A DNA stretch of 64,000 bases from UBA7985 sp965658725 (GTDB taxonomy: Bacteria > Pseudomonadota > Alphaproteobacteria > UBA7985): the NCBI GenBank assembly GCA_965658725.1, contig CBFHUI010000003.1, positions 6,579 to 70,578 on the forward strand, given 5' to 3'. Each line of letters starts with the position of its first letter. Within the stretch, counting starts at the first letter, position 1. This document shows positions 52,057 through 61,147 of this stretch, one piece after another. The translations under genes and the position numbers were made by a program. The notes beneath the pieces are model-generated. The model was not told where the DNA came from. It saw only the letters and a list, made by a program, of their open reading frames with translations, and made no database searches.

Positions 52057-52244
52057 GGATCTATCCCTCAAAGGTGTTGAGACAATTGTTTTTTCTGCTC
52101 GGCATGATCATTTACTGCCTGCCGATGCCCTATGTGTACCATGATCGGCGGGGAAAAACAGGCTGATGCACGCCTTTTGGAAACACCGTGACTGCGATTG
52201 GCTGGCAAGTTATCCCCTGATTTAAAGCTAAAGGTTGAATATCC

Positions 52245-52670
52245 ATGGCAAACCGACCCTCGATTTCAGACATTCAGGCGGAGCTGATCGACGACTTTTC
52301 CTTCTTCGACGACTGGATGGACCGCTACCGCTACATCATCCAGATGGGCGACGCGCTCCCGATGCTGACGGATGAGGAGATGGTGGAAGATCATCTGCTG
52401 AAGGGCTGCCAAAGTCAGGTTTGGCTGCTGCGATCCAGCGATGATTCTGGGCGAATACACCTACGGGGAACCTCTGACGCAGCGATTGTGCGGGGATTGG
52501 TCGCACTCATGCTCAAGGTCTACGACGGCCAACCGGCACAGGATATCGTGGACCATCCGCCGCACTTTATCGGGGAAATCGGTCTCGATGATCACCTCAG
52601 CCCAACCCGCAAAAATGGGCTCGCCTCTATGGTTTCGGCCATTCAGGAAGCGGCGCGGGAGGAGTTGTAG
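52245..52670 (+). CDS. sufE: SufE family Fe-S assembly protein
   Basis: 141 residues, typical SufE size. The persulfide-accepting Cys55 is in LKGCQSQVWL, matching the SufE active-site loop. It takes sulfur from the SufS cysteine desulfurase and delivers it to the SufBCD scaffold. No other suf gene is near, as is common in alphaproteobacteria where sufE lies apart. AAAGGTTG lies upstream of ATG at 52245. Confidence 0.93.
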   Translation: MANRPSISDIQAELIDDFSFFDDWMDRYRYIIQMGDALPMLTDEEMVEDHLLKGCQSQVWLLRSSDDSGRIHLRGTSDAAIVRGLVALMLKVYDGQPAQDIVDHPPHFIGEIGLDDHLSPTRKNGLASMVSAIQEAAREEL

Positions 52671-52679
52671 GTAAAAATT

Positions 52680-52708
52680 AGAAAAGCGCTTGGCGTTTTT
52701 CGCGCTTC
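52680..52708 (+). terminator. Possible terminator after sufE
   Basis: AAAAGCGC and GCGCTT arms form an imperfect stem around a TTGGCGTTTTTC loop, with a short T-run inside. Weaker than the other terminators in the window. Confidence 0.4.
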
Positions 52709-52771
52709 TGCTCAGAGCCAAGGCGTTTTAGAAGGCTCCCAGTATTCACATCCAAACCTCCGAGACTGTCC

Positions 52772-53455
52772 ATGACTTCGATCACAAGCGCCACCGATTC
52801 TGGCTTCGATGCCCGCCGCAGTAACATGGTGGAATCTCAGATCCGCGCCAACAAAGTCACCGATGAAGCCGTTATCGACGCCATCGAGGCTGTCGCGCGG
52901 GAGCACTTTGTGCCCGAGGATTTGCGCGGCATTGCCTACGTTGACGACGACATTGCGCTCGACGGCGGTCGCTGCGTCATGGAACCGCGGGTACTGGCCC
53001 GGATGATTCAGGCTCTGCAGCCAGACCAGAATGCACACGCTTTGGTCGTCGGTGCAGGTTCGGGCTACGCAACGGCTGTTTTGGCGCGTGTTGCCCAGAC
53101 GGTAGTGGCAGAGGAAAGCATCGATGCACTGGCCACAGCAGCGGGAACAGTGATCGAAGAAATGGGTATCACCAACGTGGTGATCGAGCAGGGTGCGCTG
53201 ATGAATGCAGCGGCTGAGCATGGACCGTTTGACGTCATTCTGTTCGGTGGTTCGGTTGCGCAAGTCCCGGCCAATTTGGTCGACTTCCTAGAAGACGGTG
53301 GCCGCGCTATCGCAGTTGTTGCGTCTCAAACTGAGGGCTTCGGCGCTGCGACTCTGTTTACGAAATTCGGCGGCCATCTGGGCGAAGTTTCGGTCTTCGA
53401 CGCCGCCATTCCGGCCTTGCCTGAGTTCAACGTCCCAAAGAGCTTCAGCTTCTAA
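52772..53455 (+). CDS. Protein-L-isoaspartate O-methyltransferase-like protein
   Basis: 227 residues. AdoMet-binding VVGAGSGYATAVLARV near residue 91 is a variant of the Pcm motif I. N-terminal VESQIRANKVTDEAVIDAIEAVAREHFVP (broken into smaller pieces in family alignments) is typical of this Pcm-like group that precedes tolC in alphaproteobacteria. True Pcm repairs isoaspartyl residues; this shorter subfamily may have another protein or lipid substrate. Start ATG at 52772 has only a weak ribosome site. Distance to tolC is 129 bases. Confidence 0.85.
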   Translation: MTSITSATDSGFDARRSNMVESQIRANKVTDEAVIDAIEAVAREHFVPEDLRGIAYVDDDIALDGGRCVMEPRVLARMIQALQPDQNAHALVVGAGSGYATAVLARVAQTVVAEESIDALATAAGTVIEEMGITNVVIEQGALMNAAAEHGPFDVILFGGSVAQVPANLVDFLEDGGRAIAVVASQTEGFGAATLFTKFGGHLGEVSVFDAAIPALPEFNVPKSFSF

Positions 53456-53584
53456 ACCAACGATCGAACCCGCACGACAAATTCGCAATTAAATTGCGTG
53501 TTTTTTGAGGGTTTTCCTTCTCTTCCTGCAATTTCCCCGCTATATACGTCGCATAATAAAAAGCAAAATGCTGGGGACCGAGCG

Positions 53585-54967
53585 ATGGTGCGACTTGCAC
53601 CCATGCTGCGACGTGCGTGCGCGGCGAGCGTGATACTTGTTGGAATGATTGCAGTGACCTCGCGGGCCGCTCAGGCGGATACGCTCCAGCAGGCATTGGC
53701 TAAGCTATACACCGATAGCCCAGACCTCATGGCCGCTCGATACGTCGCCGAAACCACCAACGAAGTCTTCAATCAGGTGGCAGCAAACGCACTACCGCAG
53801 GTATCGACGTCTTGGAATGCCAACTACGGCCGGACGTACACCGAAATCCTCCGCGATCAGGGCGACTTTACCATCGATGGCGGATTACAAGCTGGCGTGT
53901 CGCTGACCCAGACCATTTCGCCCGTGCTCTCGGGCGGGGTCACGCAGACCCGGAAGTCGGTCGAGGCAGGGTGGGTCAACTACGACCAGAGCGAACAGCA
54001 AATTATTCTCAGCGGCATTCGCGCTTATCTGGGTGTGATCCAGGCGCAATCGGCGATTTCGCTGCAGGCGGGTAACATCACTTTGCTCGAAAGCCAGCTC
54101 AATGCCGCGCAGTCGCGCTATGACGCTGGCACCGGAACGCGCACAGATGTTGCGCAAGTGAGCGCCTCGCTCGCCGATGCTCAAGCGGGTGTACAGCAGG
54201 CGCGCGGTAACCTCGCCATTGCCCAGGCAACGTACGCGCAGGTCTTTGGCTCGCGTCCGCAAAGCCTCATCTTCCCGCCGCTGCCAGCCGGGTTGCCCCG
54301 GACCCTGAACGAGGCCCGGGCCGCAGCGATGAAGGGCAATCCGTCCATCAAAGCCGCTTTGGTCGCGCTGCAGGAAGCCGAAGCGAAGAAAAAGGTAACG
54401 GAGGCTGAACTCAAGCCGACCTACCGCATCGGTCTAGACGCCACGCGAAGCCAGAACGTCATTGACGGCGGCGGCGCGACGAGTTTCTCGTCATCCATCG
54501 GCGTGAGCCTTCCGCTTTACGGTGGCCGCCAGATTTCCAAATCGAAGATCCGCCAAGACGAAATCGCCGTGCATCGCCTGCGCCAGCAACTGGCTTCCGC
54601 ACAGGCCTTGGTCGAGCAAGAAGTCGTACAGGCTTGGAACCAATTCCAGACAGCACAGGCCGTCGGTGCCGCCCGAGCGGCGCAAATTCAGGCCGCTGAG
54701 CTGTCCCTGCGCGGCTCCGAAGCAGAAGTTGGCGCCGGGACAAAGACCAACAACGATGTCATTGCATCGCAGCAATCCCTGACATCCGCCCAAGTCTCAG
54801 CCAACAATGCCCGAGTCGATGTGGTTCAAGGCGCATATAATTTGGTTGCAGCCATGGGACGGCTCTCGGCGCGCGATTTGGCCCTGCCAGTGCGCTATTA
54901 TGAGCCGGAACGCGAGTTTGAGAATCGCAGAATCGAGAATTTGGCGACTCTTCTTTACGACCGCTAG
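53585..54967 (+). CDS. tolC: TolC family outer membrane efflux protein
   Basis: 460 residues from ATG at 53585, preceded by GGGGACC; a longer upstream reading lacks a signal peptide. Signal peptide ends near AAQA|DT. Two outer-membrane efflux repeats follow (about 35-230 and 245-440), with long helices (AAQSRYDAGTGTRTDVAQVSASL is typical of the family). Forms a trimeric channel that works with inner-membrane pumps or type I secretion systems. The gene order with pcm-like, popZ-like and valS is conserved in alphaproteobacteria. Confidence 0.94.
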   Translation: MVRLAPMLRRACAASVILVGMIAVTSRAAQADTLQQALAKLYTDSPDLMAARYVAETTNEVFNQVAANALPQVSTSWNANYGRTYTEILRDQGDFTIDGGLQAGVSLTQTISPVLSGGVTQTRKSVEAGWVNYDQSEQQIILSGIRAYLGVIQAQSAISLQAGNITLLESQLNAAQSRYDAGTGTRTDVAQVSASLADAQAGVQQARGNLAIAQATYAQVFGSRPQSLIFPPLPAGLPRTLNEARAAAMKGNPSIKAALVALQEAEAKKKVTEAELKPTYRIGLDATRSQNVIDGGGATSFSSSIGVSLPLYGGRQISKSKIRQDEIAVHRLRQQLASAQALVEQEVVQAWNQFQTAQAVGAARAAQIQAAELSLRGSEAEVGAGTKTNNDVIASQQSLTSAQVSANNARVDVVQGAYNLVAAMGRLSARDLALPVRYYEPEREFENRRIENLATLLYDR

Positions 54968-55041
54968 GAAGCGCTTCATCTCCTGAAGTCGATTCGTTAC
55001 CCTTTGACGGGTGACGCATAGGTTCATGAGTGAGGAACAGC

Positions 55042-55650
55042 GTGGACAAGGAAGCCGCTCGGCACGCTCTGACAATGGATCAGGTTCTGATGTCGGTGAA
55101 GAAGACCTTCGCCGATGAGCCGACCCCTGCGCGTGTGCTTGCGACCAAGCGCAAGTCCGGCACCATGCCGCTGCCCGACAGCGTCCGTGCGCAGCAACGC
55201 CGGCTAAAGACCATCCAGACCCGTCGCCGCGAACTGCCCGACCCGCCCGCCGCCCTGCTGGCACGTGGCGGGCAGGGGAGCCGCCCGCCTTTGCCTGAAG
55301 TGGTGCTGCGCCGCCGGGTGCAGGCTGAGGTGCCGGGATCGGTTGAGGTTAACGCCGTTCGGGAACGCGCCGCGACAGCGGCTGCCCGCGCCCGAGCGCA
55401 CGTCGCTGGACAATCGGGGTCCGAAGCCGTTGTGCCGGTGCTTGCCAAATCCCGCATTGAACCTGCTGCGCGGTGGGGGAACCGCCGCGCGCGTCAGGCT
55501 CAAGCCGTCACCGCTGGGCAAACCGTCTTTGGACCTATGCCGGAGACGATCCCGGCGGACGCAGACTGGGATTCGCTGAAGTCCGGCTTGCGGATGGTGC
55601 TCGATGAATGGGTCGAGCGGCAGAAGGCCGGCTCAACCGACGGCTCCTGA
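55042..55650 (+). CDS. Divergent PopZ-like / DUF2497-like protein
   Basis: 202 residues from GTG at 55042, with GAGGAA upstream. Position between tolC and valS is that of the DUF2497/PopZ family in alphaproteobacteria. The N-terminal TMDQVLMSVKKTFADE resembles the family's first helix (consensus SMEEILASIRR), and the C-terminal SLKSGLRMVLDEWVERQ resembles the start of the C-terminal oligomerisation region but stops early. The middle is Arg/Ala/Pro-rich and low in acidic residues, unlike the acidic PopZ linker. PopZ organises cell poles; whether this one does is open. Family assignment is mainly by context and weak end motifs. Confidence 0.6.
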   Translation: MDKEAARHALTMDQVLMSVKKTFADEPTPARVLATKRKSGTMPLPDSVRAQQRRLKTIQTRRRELPDPPAALLARGGQGSRPPLPEVVLRRRVQAEVPGSVEVNAVRERAATAAARARAHVAGQSGSEAVVPVLAKSRIEPAARWGNRRARQAQAVTAGQTVFGPMPETIPADADWDSLKSGLRMVLDEWVERQKAGSTDGS

Positions 55651-55657
55651 ACCACCC

Positions 55658-55691
55658 GAGCTTCGCAGCTCTCCTACCTCGTTTACGAGGT
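55658..55691 (+). other. Two short hairpins in the valS leader
   Basis: GAGCT-TCGC-AGCTC (55658-55671) and ACCTCG-TTTA-CGAGGT (55676-55691) lie between the popZ-like stop and valS. Both are perfect but short; no T-box or other known leader is recognised. Confidence 0.35.
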
Positions 55692-55757
55692 TGAATCCGG
55701 CGCCTCTTCGTGGTGGCTTGAGCCGGTTATTTCCTCGCTGTTTCAAGACTGAAGATC

Positions 55758-58430
55758 ATGCTCGATAAAACCTTCGACTCCGCCGCCGCTGAAGCCAAGT
55801 ATCGCGAGGCGTGGGAGCGTTCCGGCGCCTTTGCTGCTGACCCGTCGTCAGGGAAGGAGCCCTATGCGATCATGATGCCGCCGCCGAACGTGACGGGTAC
55901 GCTGCACATGGGCCACGGTTTGACCTTCACCTTGCAGGACGTGCTCGTCCGCTATCACCGCATGCGCCAGAGCGACACGCTGCATCAGCCCGGCACGGAC
56001 CACGCCGGGATTGCCGTGCAGGCAATCATCGATCGCAAGCTCGACGCCGAGGGACTGACCAAGCAAGACATTGGCCGGGAAGAGTTCCTCCGCCGCGCGT
56101 GGGAGTGGAAAGAAGAATCCGGCAATACCATCACCAAGCAGCTCCGCTACCTCGGCGCAACGCCGGACTGGGACCGTGAGCGCTTTACCATGGATGAAGG
56201 GCTGAGCCAGGCGGTCAAGACCACCTTTGTCCAGCTTTACCGCGAAGGCCTGATCTACAAGGACAAGCGGCTGGTGAACTGGGACACCAAGCTCAAGACC
56301 GCCGTTTCTGACCTTGAAGTCGAGCAAAAAGAAATCGACGGCCACCTCTGGCACTTCCGCTACCCCATCGACGGTGAAGACGGGCGGTTTATCACCGTGG
56401 CTACGACGCGGCCGGAGACCATGCTGGGCGATACCGGCGTGGCCGTGAACCCGAGCGACGAGCGCTACACCGACTTGATCGGCAAGAACGTCAAACTGCC
56501 GCTGGTTGGCCGGTTGATCCCGATCGTGGGGGATGACTATGCCGACCCCGAAACGGGCTCTGGCGCAGTCAAGATTACCCCGGCGCACGACTTCAACGAC
56601 TTTGAAGTCGGCAAGCGCAACGATCTGGAAATGATCAACATCCTGAACGCGGATGGCACGCTGAACGACGCCGTTCCGGCGGCCTATCAGGGGCAGGACC
56701 GGTTTGCGGCGCGGAAGCAGGTTGTTGCCGACCTCGACGCGCTGGGTCTGCTCGAGAAGATCGACGATCACTGCCACATGGTCCCACACGGCGACCGCTC
56801 TGGCACTGTGATTGAGCCTTGGCTGACCGACCAGTGGTACGCCAATGCGCAAAAGCTGGCAGAGCCTGCGATTGAAGCCGTCGAGACGGGACGGACCAAG
56901 TTCGTGCCGGAGTCCTTCGCCGACAACTACTTCCACTGGATGCGCAACATCCAACCGTGGTGTATTTCCCGCCAGCTGTGGTGGGGCCATCAGATTCCTG
57001 CGTGGTATGGGCCGGATGGTGCCGTCTTCGTTGCGGAAAGCGCCGAAGAAGCACAGGCCGAGGCCGACGCCCACTACGGCAGCGCGACCGCACTTGTGCA
57101 GGACGATGACGTCCTCGACACGTGGTTCAGCTCTGCGCTGTGGCCGTTTTCCACGCTCGGTTGGCCGGAAAAGACACCTGAGCTGGACAAATACTATCCC
57201 GGCAATGTGCTTGTGACTGGCTGGGACATCATCTTTTTCTGGGTGGCCCGGATGATGATGATGGGCATCCACTTCATGGGTGATGTTCCCTTCCGCACCG
57301 TCTACATCCACACTTTGGTGCGTGACCAGTACGGACAGAAAATGTCCAAGTCCAAGGGCAACGTCATCGACCCTCTGGACCTGATCGAGAAATACGGCGC
57401 GGACGCTCTGCGCTTTACCATGACCGCGCTGGCCGCGCCGGGCCGAGACATCAAGCTCGCCGAAAGCCGTGTTGAGGGCTACCGCAACTTCACCACCAAA
57501 CTGTGGAACGCTGTGCGGTTTGCGGAGATGAACGAAGCAAAAATCGCCGACGGTTTTGACCCCGCGACCGTGACCCACGTGCTCAACACCTGGATCGTAA
57601 GCCGTGTGAACGAGACCGTCGCCGCTATGGATACGGCGCTGGACGGCTACCGCTACGATGGCGCGGCTTCTGCGCTTTACCAGTTCATCTGGCACGAGTT
57701 CTGTGACTGGTACATCGAGCTGTCCAAGCCGATGCTCTACGACACCGAAAACACCGCCATGCTGACCGAAACGCGCTCGACCATGGCATGGGCGCTGGAC
57801 CGGCTGGTCCACCTTGCGCATCCGATTATGCCTTTCGTCAGCGAAGCGCTGTTCGAGCAATTCGTGGCAGAGGCCGCCAATAAGCCCGGCGCGCGCCTGA
57901 TCACGGCGCCGTGGCCACATACGATAGAAGTGCCGGAGAGCACCGGGACCGCTGTCGCAGAGATCGATTGGCTTATCGGGGCGATTTCCGCTGTCCGCAC
58001 GGCGCGGGCTGAGTTGAACATCCCGGCGGGTGCAAAGGTTGCTGTGCAGGTGAGCGGCGGCAACGAGACCACGCTCGACCGTGTAAACCGGCACCGCGAC
58101 CAACTGATGAAGCTGGCACGGTTGGAGAGCATCGAACCGCTGGCCGGCGATTTGCCTAAGGGCGCGGCGCAGGTCGTGGTCGAAGAGGCAACCTTTGTCA
58201 TTCCGCTGGAAGGCCTCCTCGATGTCTCCGCCGAGATCGACCGCTTGGGCAAGGAAATGGCCAAGCACGACGGCACTATCGCCAAGCTCAACGGCATGCT
58301 GAGCAACGAGAACTTCGTCGCCCGCGCGCCGGAAGAGGTCATTGCAAAGAACAAGGCCCTTCTCGCCGATGCTGAGCAGGCGAAGGCCGGGGTTCAGGCG
58401 GCGTTGGATCGGCTCAAAGCGCTGGGCTAA
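55758..58430 (+). CDS. valS: Valyl-tRNA synthetase
   Basis: 890 residues, class I. HIGH-type motif is in PPPNVTGTLHMGHGL (near residues 41-55) and the KMSKS motif in GQKMSKSKGNVIDPL (near 532-546). The editing (CP1) domain lies between, with TTRPETMLGDTGVAV. The C-terminal anticodon-binding and coiled-coil arms end the protein (LSNENFVARAPEEV). It charges tRNA-Val with valine and clears mischarged threonine. Full length and intact. Confidence 0.97.
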   Translation: MLDKTFDSAAAEAKYREAWERSGAFAADPSSGKEPYAIMMPPPNVTGTLHMGHGLTFTLQDVLVRYHRMRQSDTLHQPGTDHAGIAVQAIIDRKLDAEGLTKQDIGREEFLRRAWEWKEESGNTITKQLRYLGATPDWDRERFTMDEGLSQAVKTTFVQLYREGLIYKDKRLVNWDTKLKTAVSDLEVEQKEIDGHLWHFRYPIDGEDGRFITVATTRPETMLGDTGVAVNPSDERYTDLIGKNVKLPLVGRLIPIVGDDYADPETGSGAVKITPAHDFNDFEVGKRNDLEMINILNADGTLNDAVPAAYQGQDRFAARKQVVADLDALGLLEKIDDHCHMVPHGDRSGTVIEPWLTDQWYANAQKLAEPAIEAVETGRTKFVPESFADNYFHWMRNIQPWCISRQLWWGHQIPAWYGPDGAVFVAESAEEAQAEADAHYGSATALVQDDDVLDTWFSSALWPFSTLGWPEKTPELDKYYPGNVLVTGWDIIFFWVARMMMMGIHFMGDVPFRTVYIHTLVRDQYGQKMSKSKGNVIDPLDLIEKYGADALRFTMTALAAPGRDIKLAESRVEGYRNFTTKLWNAVRFAEMNEAKIADGFDPATVTHVLNTWIVSRVNETVAAMDTALDGYRYDGAASALYQFIWHEFCDWYIELSKPMLYDTENTAMLTETRSTMAWALDRLVHLAHPIMPFVSEALFEQFVAEAANKPGARLITAPWPHTIEVPESTGTAVAEIDWLIGAISAVRTARAELNIPAGAKVAVQVSGGNETTLDRVNRHRDQLMKLARLESIEPLAGDLPKGAAQVVVEEATFVIPLEGLLDVSAEIDRLGKEMAKHDGTIAKLNGMLSNENFVARAPEEVIAKNKALLADAEQAKAGVQAALDRLKALG

Positions 58431-58436
58431 GCCTGC

Positions 58437-59195
58437 TTACTTGTGATCGCCGGCCCAGATTTCGATATCCCGGGCCTGCAGCTTTTCCGTGATCGCGGCC
58501 AGCGCGGCGTCGAGCTTTGAAATGTCTGAGCCGCGCAGCACGATCGAGGTGCCAGACGCGCCGGGTTTGAAGTAGGGGTAAGAACCCACGTCAACGCCGG
58601 GGAAGGCGTCCTGCACCTCGCCCATTTCTGTTGCAATCACCGACTCTCCGATCAACACGGTAATCGTCCGGCTCTCGACCACGGCGCCACCTTGCAGCGA
58701 TGGAAGGAGCATATCGACCATAGCCTGCATGATCTTGGGCACACCGGCGAGGACGTGGACGTTTTTGATGCGAAAGCCCGGCGCGGAAGAGACTGGATTG
58801 TCCAGCAGGTCCGCCCCCCGAGGCACCCGCGCCATCTTGCGCCGTGCTTGGTTGAACTCGCCCTTGGCGTAATGGCGCTCGAGGATGCGGACCGCTTCGG
58901 GGTGCTCGAAGGTTTCCGTGCCAAAGGCTTTGGCGATGGCATCAGCGGTGATGTCGTCGTGAGTCGGGCCGATCCCGCCAGAAGTGAAGACGTAATCAAC
59001 CTGTGCGGACAAGGTGAGCACGGTGTCGATGATGGTTTGTTCGACGTCCGGGATCACCCGCGCCTCAACCACTTGCACGCCGATTTCCCCCAAACGCTGG
59101 GCCAGAAAGCTGAGGTTGGCATCCTGCGTGCGGCCGCTGAGGATTTCGTTACCAATTATGATGAATGCTGCGGTGACGCGGGTGTCCTGGGGCAC
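58437..59195 (-). CDS. Molybdopterin-binding (CinA/MoCF-domain) protein
   Basis: 252 residues from GTG at 59195, preceded by AAAGGATCC; an ATG 27 codons upstream also exists. The domain is a MoaB/MogA-like MoCF fold with FTSGGIGPTHDDITADAIAKAFG. The C-terminal PncC (nicotinamide-nucleotide amidase) domain of full CinA is missing, as in a shorter YfaY/CinA-N group. Possible roles are ADP-ribose/pyridine nucleotide phosphohydrolase or molybdopterin-related. Convergent with valS, with a 6-base gap. Sits beside nadK, which hints at NAD(P) metabolism (inference). Confidence 0.85.
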   Translation of the reverse strand: MPQDTRVTAAFIIIGNEILSGRTQDANLSFLAQRLGEIGVQVVEARVIPDVEQTIIDTVLTLSAQVDYVFTSGGIGPTHDDITADAIAKAFGTETFEHPEAVRILERHYAKGEFNQARRKMARVPRGADLLDNPVSSAPGFRIKNVHVLAGVPKIMQAMVDMLLPSLQGGAVVESRTITVLIGESVIATEMGEVQDAFPGVDVGSYPYFKPGASGTSIVLRGSDISKLDAALAAITEKLQARDIEIWAGDHK

Positions 59196-59392
59196 GGTCG
59201 GGATCCTTTGCTGGTTCACCGATTGAATTAGATCAGAAGTCCACGCAGGACAGCCCGATCCGCTGTTCGGCTGCATGGCGCTTTTAACGTTTGGCGGGCC
59301 ATGCGATACAGAAACACCAATAGCTGCGCACGAAGTGCACGCGCCCCTTCAGGGGTGTTCTAATGGCGGTTGTAACGGGGTAGAAACAGGCC

Positions 59393-60163
59393 ATGACCGA
59401 GCCCACTTTGAAAATCGCCTTCACGGCCTCCAACGCCCCTGTGGCCCAGCAGGCGATGGAAGAGCTGCGCTCGATTTATCCTTACGTGAACCCCCGCGAG
59501 GCGGACGTCATTGTCGCGCTGGGCGGGGATGGGCACATGCTCGATGTTTTGCGCGAGTTTGGCCAGCTTGCACCGGTTTACGGCATGAATCGCGGTACGG
59601 TTGGCTTCCTGATGAACAACTTCGAGCCAGACAACCTGATCGAGCGGCTGGGCGCAGCGCGGCGGGTCAAGGTCTGGCCGATCAACATGATCGGCAAGGA
59701 CGCCAACGGCCAAAGCTTCCGCGCGCAGGCCTTCAACGAAGTCTCCCTGCTGCGACAGACCCGGCAGGCTGCAAAAATCAAGATCATGATCGATGGTATT
59801 GAGCGCCTGGACGAGCTGGTGTGCGACGGGGTGCTGGTGAGCACGCCAGCGGGCAGCACGGCCTATAACCTCTCCGCCCACGGCCCGATCATCCCCCTAC
59901 GCTCGCGCCTGCTGGCGCTGACCCCGATCTCTGCCTTCCGCCCCCGGCGCTGGCGTGGAGCGTTGCTGCACGACGAGACTGTGGTGCGGATGGAGGTTAA
60001 GTCGCCCGACCGTCGCCCCGTTTCTGCAACGGCCGACAGCACTGAATTCCGCGATATCGCGTGGGTACAAGTCACCACCGACAAGGGCCACGGCGTCACA
60101 CTGATGTTCGACGAAGGCCAGCACCTCGACGAGCGGATCATTCGCGAACAATTCCAAGGTTAA
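59393..60163 (+). CDS. nadK: NAD kinase
   Basis: 256 residues, shorter than E. coli NadK (292) but normal for alphaproteobacteria. The GGDG motif is GGDGHMLDV near residues 44-52, and the NE/short motif is FNEVSL; GSTAYNLSAHGP is the second conserved block. It phosphorylates NAD to NADP, and the NADPH pool is also fed by Zwf in the same window. The next gene starts 8 bases on. ATG at 59393 is preceded by GGGGTAGAAAC rather than a strong site. Confidence 0.94.
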   Translation: MTEPTLKIAFTASNAPVAQQAMEELRSIYPYVNPREADVIVALGGDGHMLDVLREFGQLAPVYGMNRGTVGFLMNNFEPDNLIERLGAARRVKVWPINMIGKDANGQSFRAQAFNEVSLLRQTRQAAKIKIMIDGIERLDELVCDGVLVSTPAGSTAYNLSAHGPIIPLRSRLLALTPISAFRPRRWRGALLHDETVVRMEVKSPDRRPVSATADSTEFRDIAWVQVTTDKGHGVTLMFDEGQHLDERIIREQFQG

Positions 60164-60171
60164 AACGCCCC

Positions 60172-61140
60172 ATGTTTACAATTGCCGGTGAATCCCTCAT
60201 CGACTTTATCCAGCAGCCTGCCGTGAAAACCGAGACCGGCTACCCGGTCTACGAGGCCTTTCCCGGTGGTGGGCCCTACAACATTGCGCGGGCCTTGGGT
60301 CGGCTGGGGGAGGATGGTGGGTTCCTCTGTCCGTTTAGCGCAGACACGCTCGGCAGCCTGTTGCTGGACACGCTCAAGGCCGACGGTATTCGGGAGCTGA
60401 TGCCTGAAACGGTAAGCGCGCCGACGTCGATGGCCGTTGTCAGCTTCACTGCCGATGGTCAACCGGCCTACCAGTTCTACCGTGAAGGCACGGCGGACCG
60501 GGTCGATCAACTCACCGCAGATCAGCTGCTGGCCTGTGTGCCGGACGACTGCCGCACGTTGCACCTTGGTAGCCTCGCCACGGCAGTGGAGGCGGATGCC
60601 AAGATCTGGGCTCAGGTGGTTGACGGTTTGGTCGCGCGGGGCGTTCTGATCTCGCTCGACCCCAATGTCCGCCCGTCCTTCATCAAGGATATGGACCGTT
60701 ACCGCGGGTGGATGGAGGCGCTGTTCGCGAAGGTGTCCGTGCTGAAAATCTCCGATGAGGATCTTGAAATCCTGTATCCGGGGCAGTCTTGGGAGGCCTC
60801 TGCCGCTGACATTCGCGCGCGGTTTGACCTGCCGCTGTTTATTGTGACCCGCGGGGGAGACGGAGCGCGGCTGTGGTCGAGAGCCACGCAGGTCGATGTC
60901 CCGGTTTTCACCCCACCACAGTTTGGGGACACCGTGGGTGCAGGCGATTCCTTCATGGCCGGCACATTGGCGCGACTGCGGGAGACCGAAGCACTCGACG
61001 CCAAGGCGCTCGCGCAGCTGAACGCAGCGGCACTGACCGATGTAGGCCAGTTTGCAGCGACGGTCGCGGGCCTGAACGTGGCGCACAAGGGCTGCAATCC
61101 ACCGACCCGTGCGGCGGTGGAAGCCGCTCTGGCGGCCTAA
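60172..61140 (+). CDS. PfkB family carbohydrate kinase (fructokinase-like)
   Basis: 322 residues from ATG at 60172, chosen because the family begins here (MFTIAGESLIDFI). PfkB motif 1 is in FPGGGPYNIARALGRLG near residues 25-41 and motif 2 is GDTVGAGDSFMAG near 254-266, with the catalytic Asp. It phosphorylates a sugar such as fructose, ribose or 2-keto-3-deoxygluconate; I lean to fructokinase from the GES start. Starts 8 bases after nadK, so co-transcribed. Confidence 0.9.
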   Translation: MFTIAGESLIDFIQQPAVKTETGYPVYEAFPGGGPYNIARALGRLGEDGGFLCPFSADTLGSLLLDTLKADGIRELMPETVSAPTSMAVVSFTADGQPAYQFYREGTADRVDQLTADQLLACVPDDCRTLHLGSLATAVEADAKIWAQVVDGLVARGVLISLDPNVRPSFIKDMDRYRGWMEALFAKVSVLKISDEDLEILYPGQSWEASAADIRARFDLPLFIVTRGGDGARLWSRATQVDVPVFTPPQFGDTVGAGDSFMAGTLARLRETEALDAKALAQLNAAALTDVGQFAATVAGLNVAHKGCNPPTRAAVEAALAA

Positions 61141-61147
61141 GCCGTTG

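Noticed and set aside
55848..58268. 806-codon open frame antisense to valS
   Set aside because: Opposite-strand shadow of a high-GC gene with a fully convincing ValRS on the other strand; no recognisable domain in the shadow.
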